DNA of 64,000 nucleotides from Kiritimatiellia bacterium (GTDB lineage Bacteria > Verrucomicrobiota > Kiritimatiellia > RFP12 > UBA1067): NCBI GenBank assembly GCA_017406465.1, contig JAFQYM010000038.1, positions 47,242 through 111,241 on the forward strand. Direction: 5' to 3'. A model generated the notes under the pieces. It ran no database searches and was not told the origin of the DNA. It worked only from the letters and a program-made list of their open reading frames with translations. A program made the translations under genes and the position numbers. Positions 26,344 to 34,494 of this stretch are shown here, in pieces. The stretch's first letter is position 1, and the number at the start of each line of letters is the position of its first letter.

Positions 26344-27177
26344 ATGAAGACTGCAACTGTTAGACTTGTTTTCGGCGTGCTCATGGCTGCCGCGCTCGCA
26401 GCTGGATGCGCAAGCCCAAGGTATCCCGCGAACGCGAAGCTTAAGACCGGCTTAGGGCCTCTTGTCCAGGCGCATCGCGGAGGGCGCGCCGAATACGACG
26501 ACAACGCCCTTGGCGGCTTCAAGATGTGCCGTTCGCGCGGGATAAAGGGGTTTGAGCTTGACGTGCGCTACACAAAGGACTGCGTGCTCGTGGTGATGCA
26601 TGACGAGTGCTTGGATCGTACCACCAACGGAAAGGGACGCGTAGAGGACACGACTTTCTCTGATCTCTGCAAGCTGCGCCTCAAGAAGTCTTCCGAGCAG
26701 GTGCCGTCTCTTTCGGAAGTGCTTATGGCGATGGGTAGCCGCGAGGATATTTTCGTGGAGATCGAGATGAAGGCCGGTCCGAGCGAATTCTATACGCCAT
26801 ACGTTCTTGAGGACTACTGCCGCCGATTGAATGACATGACCAAGGTGCTGATGAAGCCGGGGACGTATGCGTTCACTTGCTTCAACGAGAAGACGCTTGC
26901 GACGATGCGCAAGGTCGATCCCGACGCGCCGCTTGGTCTTATAGTCGGCGGTCCGCTTGAGGACGCGCATATTGCGAAGGCGAAGGAGCTTGGTTGCTGC
27001 AGCGTCGCGCCGCGGGTTGGCACTACCAAGGAGATGGTGGAGAAGGCGCACAAGGCCGGGCTGACGGTTTGCCTCTGGATGTGCCAGGACAAGGCGACGT
27101 GGGACAAGTGCGCGGCAAAGGGCGCCGACCGCGTCACGAGCGACTTCCCTCTCAAGCTCTCCCGCGAGGTGGAATAG
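26344..27177 (+). CDS. lipoprotein glycerophosphodiester phosphodiesterase
   Basis: 277 residues. A lipobox LAAGC places the lipidated cysteine at residue 22. The GDPD domain has the catalytic set HRGG (His44, Arg45), ELDV (Glu71, Asp73) and MHD (His86), then DRTTNGKG and IEIEMK-like metal ligands (EIEMKAG). Such enzymes release glycerol-3-phosphate from glycerophosphodiesters; an extracellular anchored form would scavenge phospholipid head groups or process teichoic-acid-like polymers. AGGAGG precedes the start at 26335. It ends 5 bp before an 86-bp structured repeat. Confidence 0.85.
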   Translation: MKTATVRLVFGVLMAAALAAGCASPRYPANAKLKTGLGPLVQAHRGGRAEYDDNALGGFKMCRSRGIKGFELDVRYTKDCVLVVMHDECLDRTTNGKGRVEDTTFSDLCKLRLKKSSEQVPSLSEVLMAMGSREDIFVEIEMKAGPSEFYTPYVLEDYCRRLNDMTKVLMKPGTYAFTCFNEKTLATMRKVDPDAPLGLIVGGPLEDAHIAKAKELGCCSVAPRVGTTKEMVEKAHKAGLTVCLWMCQDKATWDKCAAKGADRVTSDFPLKLSREVE

Positions 27178-27182
27178 GAGTC

Positions 27183-27268
27183 GTTGGCGGCGTCCGAAGG
27201 CTCCTCCTCGGGGAGCCCTCGGCGAATACGCCGTATCCCCTCGCTCGGACCTTCGCCCCGCCGCCAAC
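27183..27268 (+). repeat. 86-bp intergenic hairpin repeat, copy 1
   Basis: Outer arms GTTGGCGGCG (27183-27192) and CGCCGCCAAC (27259-27268) are perfect complements. The core between CGAAGG and CCTTCG contains GGCGAATACGCC and is nearly identical to copy 2 at 48451-48536, while the outer arms differ but remain complementary. It lies between convergent genes, so it could act as a bidirectional terminator. Confidence 0.75.
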
Positions 27269-27282
27269 TTAGCCGCGGCGAT

Positions 27283-28374
27283 TCAGTGCGACTGCTCCGA
27301 CGTTGAGCGTCGGACGACAAGCGGCGCGTCGAGGAGGATTTCGCGCGGATCGTTGTTCGGATAGCGAATGCGCGCGAGGAGCGTCTTGAATGCCGTCGCC
27401 GCGAGTTTTCTCACTGGCTGCGAAATCGTAGTGAGCGGGGGATTCGCGAGCCGAGCGGCCTCGATGTCGTCGAATCCAACGACGGCGACATCGTCTGGAA
27501 TGCGCTTCCCGAGGCGCGCGAGGGCTTCGGTCAGGAGGATTGCCTGCTCGTCGTTTCCGCACACGATGGCGTCCGGGCGTGCGCGGCTCCGGAGAAGTCG
27601 CGCGAGTTCGCGCTCGTCTGTCGGGGCGATGTCGAGCCTGCGGACGCTTTCCTCGCATCCTAGCAGGGCGAGTTCGCCGGCGAGTCCGAAAAGGCGGTTG
27701 CTCCAGTTTGCATTCGCGAACGGATTTCTGTCCTCCATGAGGAAGGCGATGCGCCTGTATCCGCACTCGTGCAGATGATCCGCGATGAGCCGTCCGGAGT
27801 TCACGTTGTTGACGGCGACGAGATCGCAGCAGCTGCGGTTCGGTGGCCTGGTGGTGTCCGAGTCGATCAGCACCACGGGAATCTCCGCGTGCCTGAGGAT
27901 GCTTACGATCTCCTTGTTCGTTTCGACCATTTCCTCTGCGACAAAGGGGCGGAAGATCACGCCTTCCGCACGGCTGACGGCAAGTTCGCGCACCTTGCGC
28001 CTTATGTCGCGTACCAGCGATTCGTGCTTTCGCTCGCTCGAGAAGACAAGCGCGACGCGGTATCCGAGCCGCGCTGCATGCAGCTCCGCCTCCTTCTTTA
28101 TCTCGACGAAGAATTCGTATGATTCGTAGTCCGGGATGACGAGTCCGATGATCCCGCTTCGCCTGTAGGCGCGTTTCGTGAGGAACGAGCCCGCGCCGTT
28201 GCGCTTCTCTATGAGGCCCTGCCGGCGAAGTTCGTCAAGGGCGCCGCGCAGCGTCATGCGCGAGACGCCGAAGTGCTCCGAAAGCTTCGCCTCGCTCGGA
28301 AGCTTCCCTCCTTCGGAATAGGCGCCGGACATTATGTCCTTCGTCAACTGCTCGACTATTTCTCTTCCTGTCAT
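27283..28374 (-). CDS. GntR-headed, LacI-type sugar-binding transcriptional regulator
   Basis: 363 residues. A GntR winged helix occupies residues 1-70 (GGKLPSEAKLSEHFGVSRMT, then LRGALDELRRQGLIEKRNGAG). A periplasmic-binding-protein-like effector domain of the LacI/AraR type follows (SGIIGLVIPDY, NVNSGRLIADHLHECGYRRI, PDAIVCGNDEQAILLTEAL, DDVAVVGFDDIEAARLANPP). This AraR-like architecture usually responds to a sugar. ATG at 28374 is preferred to upstream codons because an extended -10 ends 6 nt before it (leaderless). It is divergent from an RpiB-like isomerase, with a palindromic operator candidate between. Confidence 0.85.
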   Translation of the reverse strand: MTGREIVEQLTKDIMSGAYSEGGKLPSEAKLSEHFGVSRMTLRGALDELRRQGLIEKRNGAGSFLTKRAYRRSGIIGLVIPDYESYEFFVEIKKEAELHAARLGYRVALVFSSERKHESLVRDIRRKVRELAVSRAEGVIFRPFVAEEMVETNKEIVSILRHAEIPVVLIDSDTTRPPNRSCCDLVAVNNVNSGRLIADHLHECGYRRIAFLMEDRNPFANANWSNRLFGLAGELALLGCEESVRRLDIAPTDERELARLLRSRARPDAIVCGNDEQAILLTEALARLGKRIPDDVAVVGFDDIEAARLANPPLTTISQPVRKLAATAFKTLLARIRYPNNDPREILLDAPLVVRRSTSEQSH

Positions 28375-28380
28375 GCGGGT

Positions 28381-28410
28381 ATTATACCACGGCACGGCGG
28401 AGCCTGTCTA
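28381..28410 (-). promoter_or_regulatory. promoter of the GntR/LacI-type regulator (predicted leaderless)
   Basis: On the minus strand TAGACA (28410-28405), 18-bp spacer, TGG-TATAAT (28386-28381), then 6 nt to ATG 28374. The -35 lies inside the palindrome at 28403-28416. Confidence 0.6.
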
Positions 28411-28416
28411 TACAGG
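28403..28416. promoter_or_regulatory. candidate operator between divergent promoters
   Basis: Palindrome CCTGTCTATACAGG. It covers the regulator's own -35 and sits 2 bp upstream of the -35 of the RpiB-like gene, a position suited to autorepression and control of the divergent gene. Confidence 0.45.
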
Positions 28417-28418
28417 TC

Positions 28419-28448
28419 TTGCTGTGGCCGATGATCTTTTGATAGAAT
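28419..28448 (+). promoter_or_regulatory. promoter of the RpiB-like gene
   Basis: TTGCTG (28419-28424), 18-bp spacer, TGA-TAGAAT (28443-28448). The leader then carries the CACGGAATACA-type tract at 28460-28488. Confidence 0.5.
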
Positions 28449-28459
28449 GAAGACGAAAA

Positions 28460-28488
28460 CCACGGAATACACTGAATACACGGAAAGA
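28460..28488. repeat. minisatellite-like tract
   Basis: Period-9 repeat of the type CACGGAATACA-CTGAATACA-CGGAAAGA in the leader of the RpiB-like gene. It is one of several such tracts in the window. Confidence 0.5.
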
Positions 28489-28507
28489 CAAATGGAGGAT
28501 GTCGGAG

Positions 28508-29113
28508 ATGAAAACGGTAAAGGAGAAGCAGATTCTGATGGCGGCCGATTTCGCGGGCTATCCGCTGAAGGAGGGGATCAAGGAGTACCTCGAGAAGAAG
28601 GGCTGGACGGTGACGGATATCGGCGTGAAGGCCGATTCCGACCCGAACGACACTGAGCTGATGTTCCACCGCATCGGACTCCGCGTCGGCGCGATGATCA
28701 CCGAGAAGGAGTTCGAGCGCGCGCTCATCTTCTGCGGGACGGGCATGGGCATCCACATCGCGGCATCGAAGTGTCCGGGCGTTCATGCGGGCGTCGTGGA
28801 GTCCGTGCCTGCGGCATTCCGCGCGATCACCGGCAACGGCGTGAACGTCCTCGCGATGGGCGCGTTCTACGTTACGCCCGAGCTTGGCAAGCAGTGCGCG
28901 GACGCATTCCTGTACAACGACTTCGGCAGCGGCTGGGAGTGGTGGCCCGACTTCGACAAGTTCCACCAGATAGCGATCGACGAGCTGAACGCGTTCAACT
29001 ACGAGGAGTACAAGGCGAACGGCTTCAAGGTGAAGCACCTCGGCGACTGCCACTGCGAGCTCTACGACCGCCCCGAAGGCTTCTCGTCCGTCCCGCTCAT
29101 GTGCAAGAGATAG
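28508..29113 (+). CDS. RpiB/LacA/LacB-family sugar-phosphate isomerase
   Basis: 201 residues. The core (MAADFAGYPLKEGIKEYLEK, the ALIFCGTGMGIHIAASK phosphate/catalytic loop with Cys76, and GVHAGVVES) is that of ribose-5-phosphate isomerase B and related keto/aldo isomerases. The usual ADHAG histidine is Phe here (ADFAGY), and there is a C-terminal extension of about 50 residues rich in aromatic and acidic residues (GSGWEWWPDFDKFHQIAIDE), so the substrate is probably not plain ribose-5-phosphate. ATG 28508 is preferred because GGAGG ends 9 nt upstream; the ATG at 28499 overlaps that ribosome site. It is divergent from, and probably controlled by, the adjacent regulator. Confidence 0.75.
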   Translation: MKTVKEKQILMAADFAGYPLKEGIKEYLEKKGWTVTDIGVKADSDPNDTELMFHRIGLRVGAMITEKEFERALIFCGTGMGIHIAASKCPGVHAGVVESVPAAFRAITGNGVNVLAMGAFYVTPELGKQCADAFLYNDFGSGWEWWPDFDKFHQIAIDELNAFNYEEYKANGFKVKHLGDCHCELYDRPEGFSSVPLMCKR

Positions 29114-29197
29114 GTACGGCTGTGTTGCGTAGTATGATGCCATTGACGGCGAGGCGAGGGGGTTGACATAATTAAACCTAGATTCGTCAGTTGAATG

Positions 29198-29221
29198 TCT
29201 CACGCAGAGACGCAGAGAGGC
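29198..29221. repeat. minisatellite-like tract
   Basis: CACGCAGAGACGCAGAGAGG-type repeat in the leader of the next gene. Reading through it from an upstream ATG (29195) would add a nonsense N-terminus, which is why that start is not used. Confidence 0.5.
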
Positions 29222-29242
29222 CGAGATGGAGGAAAAACAAAA

Positions 29243-30535
29243 ATGAAAAAACTATTGATAATGATATGCGCGGCGGTGGCGTCAATGGCTGTGGCTGACG
29301 AATGTTCCCAGTTCGAGCGACGGATATCCATTGCAGATTTCCGCGACAGAATGGCAGGGGCCTGGATCGGGCAATCAGTTGGTGTTTCATACGGATGGCC
29401 GACGGAGTTCAAATTCTGCGGAGAGCTTATTCCGCCGGAGAAGATGCCGCCGAAGTGGACGCCAAAGACTATCAACGAAACATTTACACAGGATGATCTT
29501 TATGTTGAAATGACGTTTCTCGACACACTTGACAGACGCGGCATTGACGTGTCGTCGCGTCTAGCAGGGATCGATTTTGCGAACTCCACGTATCGTCTCT
29601 GGTGCGCGAACATGAAGGGACGCAACAACCTGCGACATGGTATAGCACCTCCATGGAGCGGACATCCCGCGTTCCACCAGCACCCATACGACCTAGATTA
29701 CCAAATCGAATCCGATTTCTCCGGCATAATTTCGCCTGGCTGTCCCAATCGCGCCGTGGCGCTGGGTAACACGTTTGGAGCCATCATGAACTTCGGCGAT
29801 GGACTTTATGCCGGACAGTTCATCGGCGCAATGTATTCCGAGGCGTATTTCTTGGCGGATCGCCTCGCGATAGTCGATGCCGCCCTTCGGTACATTCCGT
29901 CCGAAAGCCGCTACGCAGAAATGGTGCGCGACGTGAAGGATTGGTATCTCGCAAATCCGAGCGACTGGGAGGCTACATGGAAGCGTGTCGTGGACAAATA
30001 CTACTTTGTGAATCCGACGAACCTCTTTGGGCGTACCACCAAGGCCGAACTCGATGTCAGGGTAAACGGCGCATTTGTGGTTCTCGGGCTTCTCTACGGT
30101 GATGGCGACATTGAGAAAACGCTTTGGATCACGACGCGCTGCGGATGTGATTCCGACTGCAATCCATCGTCGGCTTGCGGCGTCCTCTTCGCATCCATGG
30201 GTCTCAAGTCTGTGCCGGACGAATACAAAAGCGGTTTGAGCCAGACGAACAAGTGGGAGAACACCGACTATACGTATACAAAACTGCTGGAAGTAACGGA
30301 GCGAGTTGCGCGAGCGAACATAATTGTTGCCGGTGGTCGCATTGAGAAGGATGAGTCGGGCAATGAGTGGGTTGTCGTTCCCGTGCAGAAGCCGTGCCCG
30401 AACACATATGAATGTGTAAGCAGGAAGACGAAGCAGCCGCCATACGACGTGCGCTACACCGATGTGGAGATGGCGCAGATACTTTACGAACCTGCAGCCG
30501 CCGGCAAGCCGTCGAAGCGGAGAGCGGGGAAATGA
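29243..30535 (+). CDS. secreted ADP-ribosylglycohydrolase-like protein
   Basis: 430 residues beginning with a signal peptide (MKKLLIMICAAVASMAVADE) after GGAGG. The ADP-ribosylglycohydrolase (DraG/ARH) fold is indicated by DRMAGAWIGQSVGVSYG, the acidic pair in FTQDDLYVEMTFLD, AVALGNTFGAIMNFGDG and the C-terminal metal motif CGCDSDCNPSSACGVLFASM. In the enzymes, two such acidic clusters hold the magnesium pair. An exported form is common in PVC and Bacteroidota bacteria near carbohydrate genes, where an N-glycosidase activity on another substrate is more likely than ADP-ribose removal (inference). A PATR protein and a permease follow. Confidence 0.65.
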   Translation: MKKLLIMICAAVASMAVADECSQFERRISIADFRDRMAGAWIGQSVGVSYGWPTEFKFCGELIPPEKMPPKWTPKTINETFTQDDLYVEMTFLDTLDRRGIDVSSRLAGIDFANSTYRLWCANMKGRNNLRHGIAPPWSGHPAFHQHPYDLDYQIESDFSGIISPGCPNRAVALGNTFGAIMNFGDGLYAGQFIGAMYSEAYFLADRLAIVDAALRYIPSESRYAEMVRDVKDWYLANPSDWEATWKRVVDKYYFVNPTNLFGRTTKAELDVRVNGAFVVLGLLYGDGDIEKTLWITTRCGCDSDCNPSSACGVLFASMGLKSVPDEYKSGLSQTNKWENTDYTYTKLLEVTERVARANIIVAGGRIEKDESGNEWVVVPVQKPCPNTYECVSRKTKQPPYDVRYTDVEMAQILYEPAAAGKPSKRRAGK

Positions 30536-30573
30536 TTCTACCAGTGATTATACGAAAGAGAGGAACAGACACG

Positions 30574-33219
30574 ATGAAAAAGACAATGATAACATCAATG
30601 GCGTTTGCCGTAAGCTTAACGGCATCTGCCGCCGAGATCACGTTGCAGAAGACGAGCGATTACAACGTCGGCTTCTCAGACACATCATGCTGGAGCGTTT
30701 CCGGCGCACCATCGCCAGGCAACAATTACTGGCTGTTGTCGGAAAGCAAAATCTTCTACTCTAAGGCTGGAAACAAGGGAAGTGAGTCATTCGCGGGCAA
30801 TTCACTCAATGTCGGTTCTCCGTCCTCTTCGTCATACGGGCGCACGAGCGGAAAATTGGCTTTGGCTACCGTTGCTGCTAGTACGGTTACGTTGCCAAAT
30901 CTAATCTGGTGGAGCGGTCAGGTCAACACTGGTTACAACGGCGTTCACCTTTGGTACGGCACGTGGACTGTCCGTCAGGGGGATGTGGAGGCATACCACC
31001 GCACCGGACTCAACGGATATCAGCATTGCTATACCAATTTTGTGACGCTTGTTTCTTCTGCAGACGATGCGAATGCATCAGATGCCGTCATTGAACTCGG
31101 CGTTGGCTCTAGCGGCAGCTATCCCGGTTCTGTTACATACAAAACAATGTCCGATGGGAGTTGTGGCTTCCATCATTTCCGTGGAGATTTCTCTGCGTAC
31201 AAAGGATCTATCGACGTATCGGCACCATATCAGCCGGTTGTAATATTCAATGGGACGATCATGGGCGACACATCCGTTGCGAACGCGCGGGCGATACGTC
31301 TTGGCAACAATTCTTGCTTTGCAATCGGCGCGGACTTTGCGCAGAATGCAAACCGAGGTATCTACGTTTATGGAACGCAAGCGTATTTTATGACATGGAA
31401 CATTGTGGCGAAAGAGTGGACGTTGAACTATCCCGTCTCCGGTGCGGGGAATGTCATCAAGGACGGTCCCGGAAAAGTGACACTTGCCTGCGACTGGACG
31501 GCGGGAGACATCACGGTCAATGCGGGGACGCTTGAACTGGCGCCTGACGCCTCGTTTCCGGCAGGGCAGAACGTGACGGTGAAAAGCGGAGCGACGCTTG
31601 TCATCAGGCGGGCGGACTGCTTGTCCGGCTTCAACGTGTCGGCGGAAAGTGGTGCAACCGTAGTGCGTCTGCCCATCGTTGGATATGATTCTGCAACCGA
31701 TAATGTGACGGATGCCGTGTCGATTCCTGCGGATGTTGCGCCGGATGCGTCGATCCCAATTCCTCTCAAACTCTCCGAGGCAATCGCCGTACCGTTCCAC
31801 GCGGAGAAGCGTCTTGCTGTTGCCACGATTGCCGCCGGTGCTGCGGATTTCTCGGCGGAGGATTTCGTTGATGCCTCGGACAAGACTTGCGGACTGCCGA
31901 ACACGTCTTTCGATGTCGTGAAGGAAGACGGCACACAGACAGTCTATCTTGTGGCGAAACCTGTGGTGGTCAGTGTTCAGGCGTTTGCGGATGTTGACAA
32001 GGGCTCAATGAATGGACACAGCGTCAACGTGAATACCAATTATTGGTCTGACGACGCACGCGCGCACAATGGCTCAGATTATCTGCTTCGTCACAATGTA
32101 AGCACGATGGGCAATGAAGATTTCGCCGGCGATTCTCTGGTAATAGCTGGCAACACATCGACAGATCCCGCCATAATAAATACGCGGGCATTGACCAATG
32201 CGCTAACAAAAGCCATTGTCAGGGGGTATTTGCGAATCCAGCCTAATCAGGGGAACTACCATGTACACAACGTACGCGGCGATATCCACATAGATGGAAC
32301 ATACACCGAGGAAGAAAACTATCTCCTTACGGTTAGGGGAATAGTTGGTGCTGGCGGCACATCTCAGGAGGGGGTGAGTTTGCTGGGGAACATCACGGGC
32401 GATGGAGCGATCAATTTCCTAGCTGCACAGGCATTTGCATCTCCAATAACGCATGCCTTGAGCGGTGACAACAGCGGCTTTACCGGTAGATTGCGCGTAG
32501 GCACGACGAGCGGAAGTGCCGCATTCCGCCGTACGTCGGCTCGTCTACGTTTTGCGTCGCCAGAAAGCCTCGGCGGATCGCCGTCGGTCTTTCGTTTCTC
32601 AGCTATTGATGTGACGAGCGGCAGCATGCTTGTTCCGGAGCGCACGATGACACTCGACGCGGAGAATCGCGGCATCTATGTCAGGACGGGAGGTTTCGAG
32701 GTTCCAGATGGTGTGACGCTGACCGTGAAGACGCCACTTCGCGTCGATGGTGCGCTCTACAAGCTTGGCGAAGGTGTCTTGGCTCTCGATTGTCCGCTTT
32801 CATATGGCGAGCAGGGCACAAGCGCGAGCAAGAACTTCATTGTCGAGGAAGGTGGCATCTGTGCAATCTGCGATGTGGCGGTCTCGAATCTGAAAATGAC
32901 GATGTCCAATGAAACGGCCATTGTATTGTGTCCGTCGTCTGCTGTCACGAATGGCATCATGGGGTCGCTGTCCGTGCCGGAGGGCAAGGTGCGCGTCGTG
33001 CTTGATCCGGCCAGTATGCCTGCGGATAGTTCCAGCGTCACGGCGTCAATCTGTACGCTTGCAGCGTCTTTAGGCGATCAGACCGCTCTTTTCGATGTCG
33101 TCCGACCCAAGGGCTATTCTGCGAAACTTGTCAAGATGTCCATTACCATCGACGGAGTGGAGTATACGCGCTATTCGGTGCGCTACACTCCTCGCGGATT
33201 TACGCTCATTCTGTCTTGA
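30574..33219 (+). CDS. secreted beta-helix protein with autotransporter-associated (PATR-like) repeats
   Basis: 881 residues with a signal peptide (MKKTMITSMAFAVSLTASAA). The sequence is Ser/Thr/Gly/Asn-rich and beta-stranded. A PATR-type unit (GAGNVIKDGPGKVTLACDWT, then AGDITVNAGTLELAPDASFP) lies near residue 290, and degenerate versions recur. The N-terminal half (about residues 20-470) and C-terminal half repeat the theme YWLLSESKIFYSKA / YLLRHNVSTMGNEDFAGDSL, suggesting an internal duplication. No C-terminal beta-barrel or PEP-CTERM anchor is seen. ATG 30574 was chosen for the signal peptide and AGAGGA upstream. Likely a surface or extracellular adhesin or carbohydrate-binding protein. 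Confidence 0.65.
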   Translation: MKKTMITSMAFAVSLTASAAEITLQKTSDYNVGFSDTSCWSVSGAPSPGNNYWLLSESKIFYSKAGNKGSESFAGNSLNVGSPSSSSYGRTSGKLALATVAASTVTLPNLIWWSGQVNTGYNGVHLWYGTWTVRQGDVEAYHRTGLNGYQHCYTNFVTLVSSADDANASDAVIELGVGSSGSYPGSVTYKTMSDGSCGFHHFRGDFSAYKGSIDVSAPYQPVVIFNGTIMGDTSVANARAIRLGNNSCFAIGADFAQNANRGIYVYGTQAYFMTWNIVAKEWTLNYPVSGAGNVIKDGPGKVTLACDWTAGDITVNAGTLELAPDASFPAGQNVTVKSGATLVIRRADCLSGFNVSAESGATVVRLPIVGYDSATDNVTDAVSIPADVAPDASIPIPLKLSEAIAVPFHAEKRLAVATIAAGAADFSAEDFVDASDKTCGLPNTSFDVVKEDGTQTVYLVAKPVVVSVQAFADVDKGSMNGHSVNVNTNYWSDDARAHNGSDYLLRHNVSTMGNEDFAGDSLVIAGNTSTDPAIINTRALTNALTKAIVRGYLRIQPNQGNYHVHNVRGDIHIDGTYTEEENYLLTVRGIVGAGGTSQEGVSLLGNITGDGAINFLAAQAFASPITHALSGDNSGFTGRLRVGTTSGSAAFRRTSARLRFASPESLGGSPSVFRFSAIDVTSGSMLVPERTMTLDAENRGIYVRTGGFEVPDGVTLTVKTPLRVDGALYKLGEGVLALDCPLSYGEQGTSASKNFIVEEGGICAICDVAVSNLKMTMSNETAIVLCPSSAVTNGIMGSLSVPEGKVRVVLDPASMPADSSSVTASICTLAASLGDQTALFDVVRPKGYSAKLVKMSITIDGVEYTRYSVRYTPRGFTLILS

Positions 33220-33234
33220 CGGAAACATGGTCGT

Positions 33235-34473
33235 ATGGTGTTGATGACCAGACGGGCATTCATTGGCGGAGCGGCGGCTTCCATGTTCGCAGGATGCGAC
33301 TGGAGCCGGGCGTTTCGCTCGTCGTCTGTCGGATCTCGCTGGTCTGGATGGCATCGTGGCGAATATCAGGTACACTTCATCTACACCGGACGGTGTGAAT
33401 CTTCGTTCCACATATTTCCAGATGGCACGACTATGTTGCTAGACTGTGGAACTGTCAACCGTAAGCGCAATCAGTATTTGCTTCCATCAGCACCTGACGC
33501 ACAGTGCGAACCGGGTGAACAAGTTGCGCACTATGTTCTCGCCGTAAATCCGAACGGTGACAGTGTTGATTATATGGTGAGTTCGCACTGGCACGTAGAT
33601 CATGTCGGCGCGAACGAGCCAGACTACGTAGCGCCGGGCGTTTCGCCGATAGGGTGCGCACGAAGCGGGTTTGGACAAGCAGCGGAATGGCTGCATTTCG
33701 GGAAGGCGATAGACCGTAGCTGGCCCGACTTCAATGACCCTGTCCCCATTGTGACGCGCGAGACCGCGCATATGCGGAAGGTGTATGATGCGTTATGTCG
33801 GCGTGACGGGCTGATGATCGAGAAGTTCCGTCTTGGCGCGACTGACCAGATTGTGCCGTTACATAGTTCCGCTTTGGGCTTCGGTTGCCGCAACATCTGC
33901 GTCAATGGAAGGATTGCGCTGCCTGACGGCACGGTGCGTAACGTATTGAAGGAACGGCTTGAGGCGAGCCCCAAGTCGCGGATCGACGAAAACATGCTTA
34001 GTCTTGGCATGATTTTCTCATATGGACGGTTCAGGTTGTATACGGCAGGCGACGCGTTGGGTGGATTCTTCGAAGATGCATTGGCAGATGCTGTCGAGCA
34101 TTGCCATGTCTCCAAGACGAATCATCATGCCCATGTCTCGATGACGCCGAGGCTCGTCTCGAAGCTGGCGAGCCGATATTGGATTAATCTCGTGTGGGAT
34201 TCACGTCATTCCATGTCGTCTGTCATGCGAACGCTGGCCGATCGGACGCTCTACCCTGGCGAACGAACCATTATTCCTTGCTTCATGCCGTTGAATCGGC
34301 GGTTCGAGGATGCCAAGGAGGCATGGCTTTACGATGTGCCAGAAGCTGTTTTCAAGCCGTGCCATGTCGTGCTTTCCGTGGTGGACGGTGGAGAATCGTA
34401 TAAGGTCAGCTGCCTCGGAGCGAAGAACGACAACTTTATCGTCCGAGCGGAATTCTCAGAAAGAATTGTTTGA
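33235..34473 (+). CDS. metallo-beta-lactamase-fold hydrolase, Tat-type lipoprotein
   Basis: 412 residues. The N-terminus has a twin-arginine motif and lipobox (MTRRAFIGGAAASMFAGC, lipid site Cys21). The MBL motif HWHVDH gives His118, His120, Asp122 and His123, and later metal positions are plausible at TAGDALGG and KTNHHAH. The arrangement is closest to the ComEC/Rec2-like extracellular MBL group that acts on phosphodiesters, but the substrate is unknown. ATG 33235 has a weak GGAAA upstream; ATG 33244 (directly MTRRAF) is an equally possible start. It lies between a PATR protein and a sugar permease, likely one operon. Confidence 0.65.
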   Translation: MVLMTRRAFIGGAAASMFAGCDWSRAFRSSSVGSRWSGWHRGEYQVHFIYTGRCESSFHIFPDGTTMLLDCGTVNRKRNQYLLPSAPDAQCEPGEQVAHYVLAVNPNGDSVDYMVSSHWHVDHVGANEPDYVAPGVSPIGCARSGFGQAAEWLHFGKAIDRSWPDFNDPVPIVTRETAHMRKVYDALCRRDGLMIEKFRLGATDQIVPLHSSALGFGCRNICVNGRIALPDGTVRNVLKERLEASPKSRIDENMLSLGMIFSYGRFRLYTAGDALGGFFEDALADAVEHCHVSKTNHHAHVSMTPRLVSKLASRYWINLVWDSRHSMSSVMRTLADRTLYPGERTIIPCFMPLNRRFEDAKEAWLYDVPEAVFKPCHVVLSVVDGGESYKVSCLGAKNDNFIVRAEFSERIV

Positions 34474-34494
34474 ACAAACCAATAGGAGAACATC

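Noticed and set aside
29195..29242. Upstream start for the ADP-ribosylglycohydrolase-like protein
   Set aside because: It reads through a repeat tract and precedes the GGAGG site and the signal peptide.
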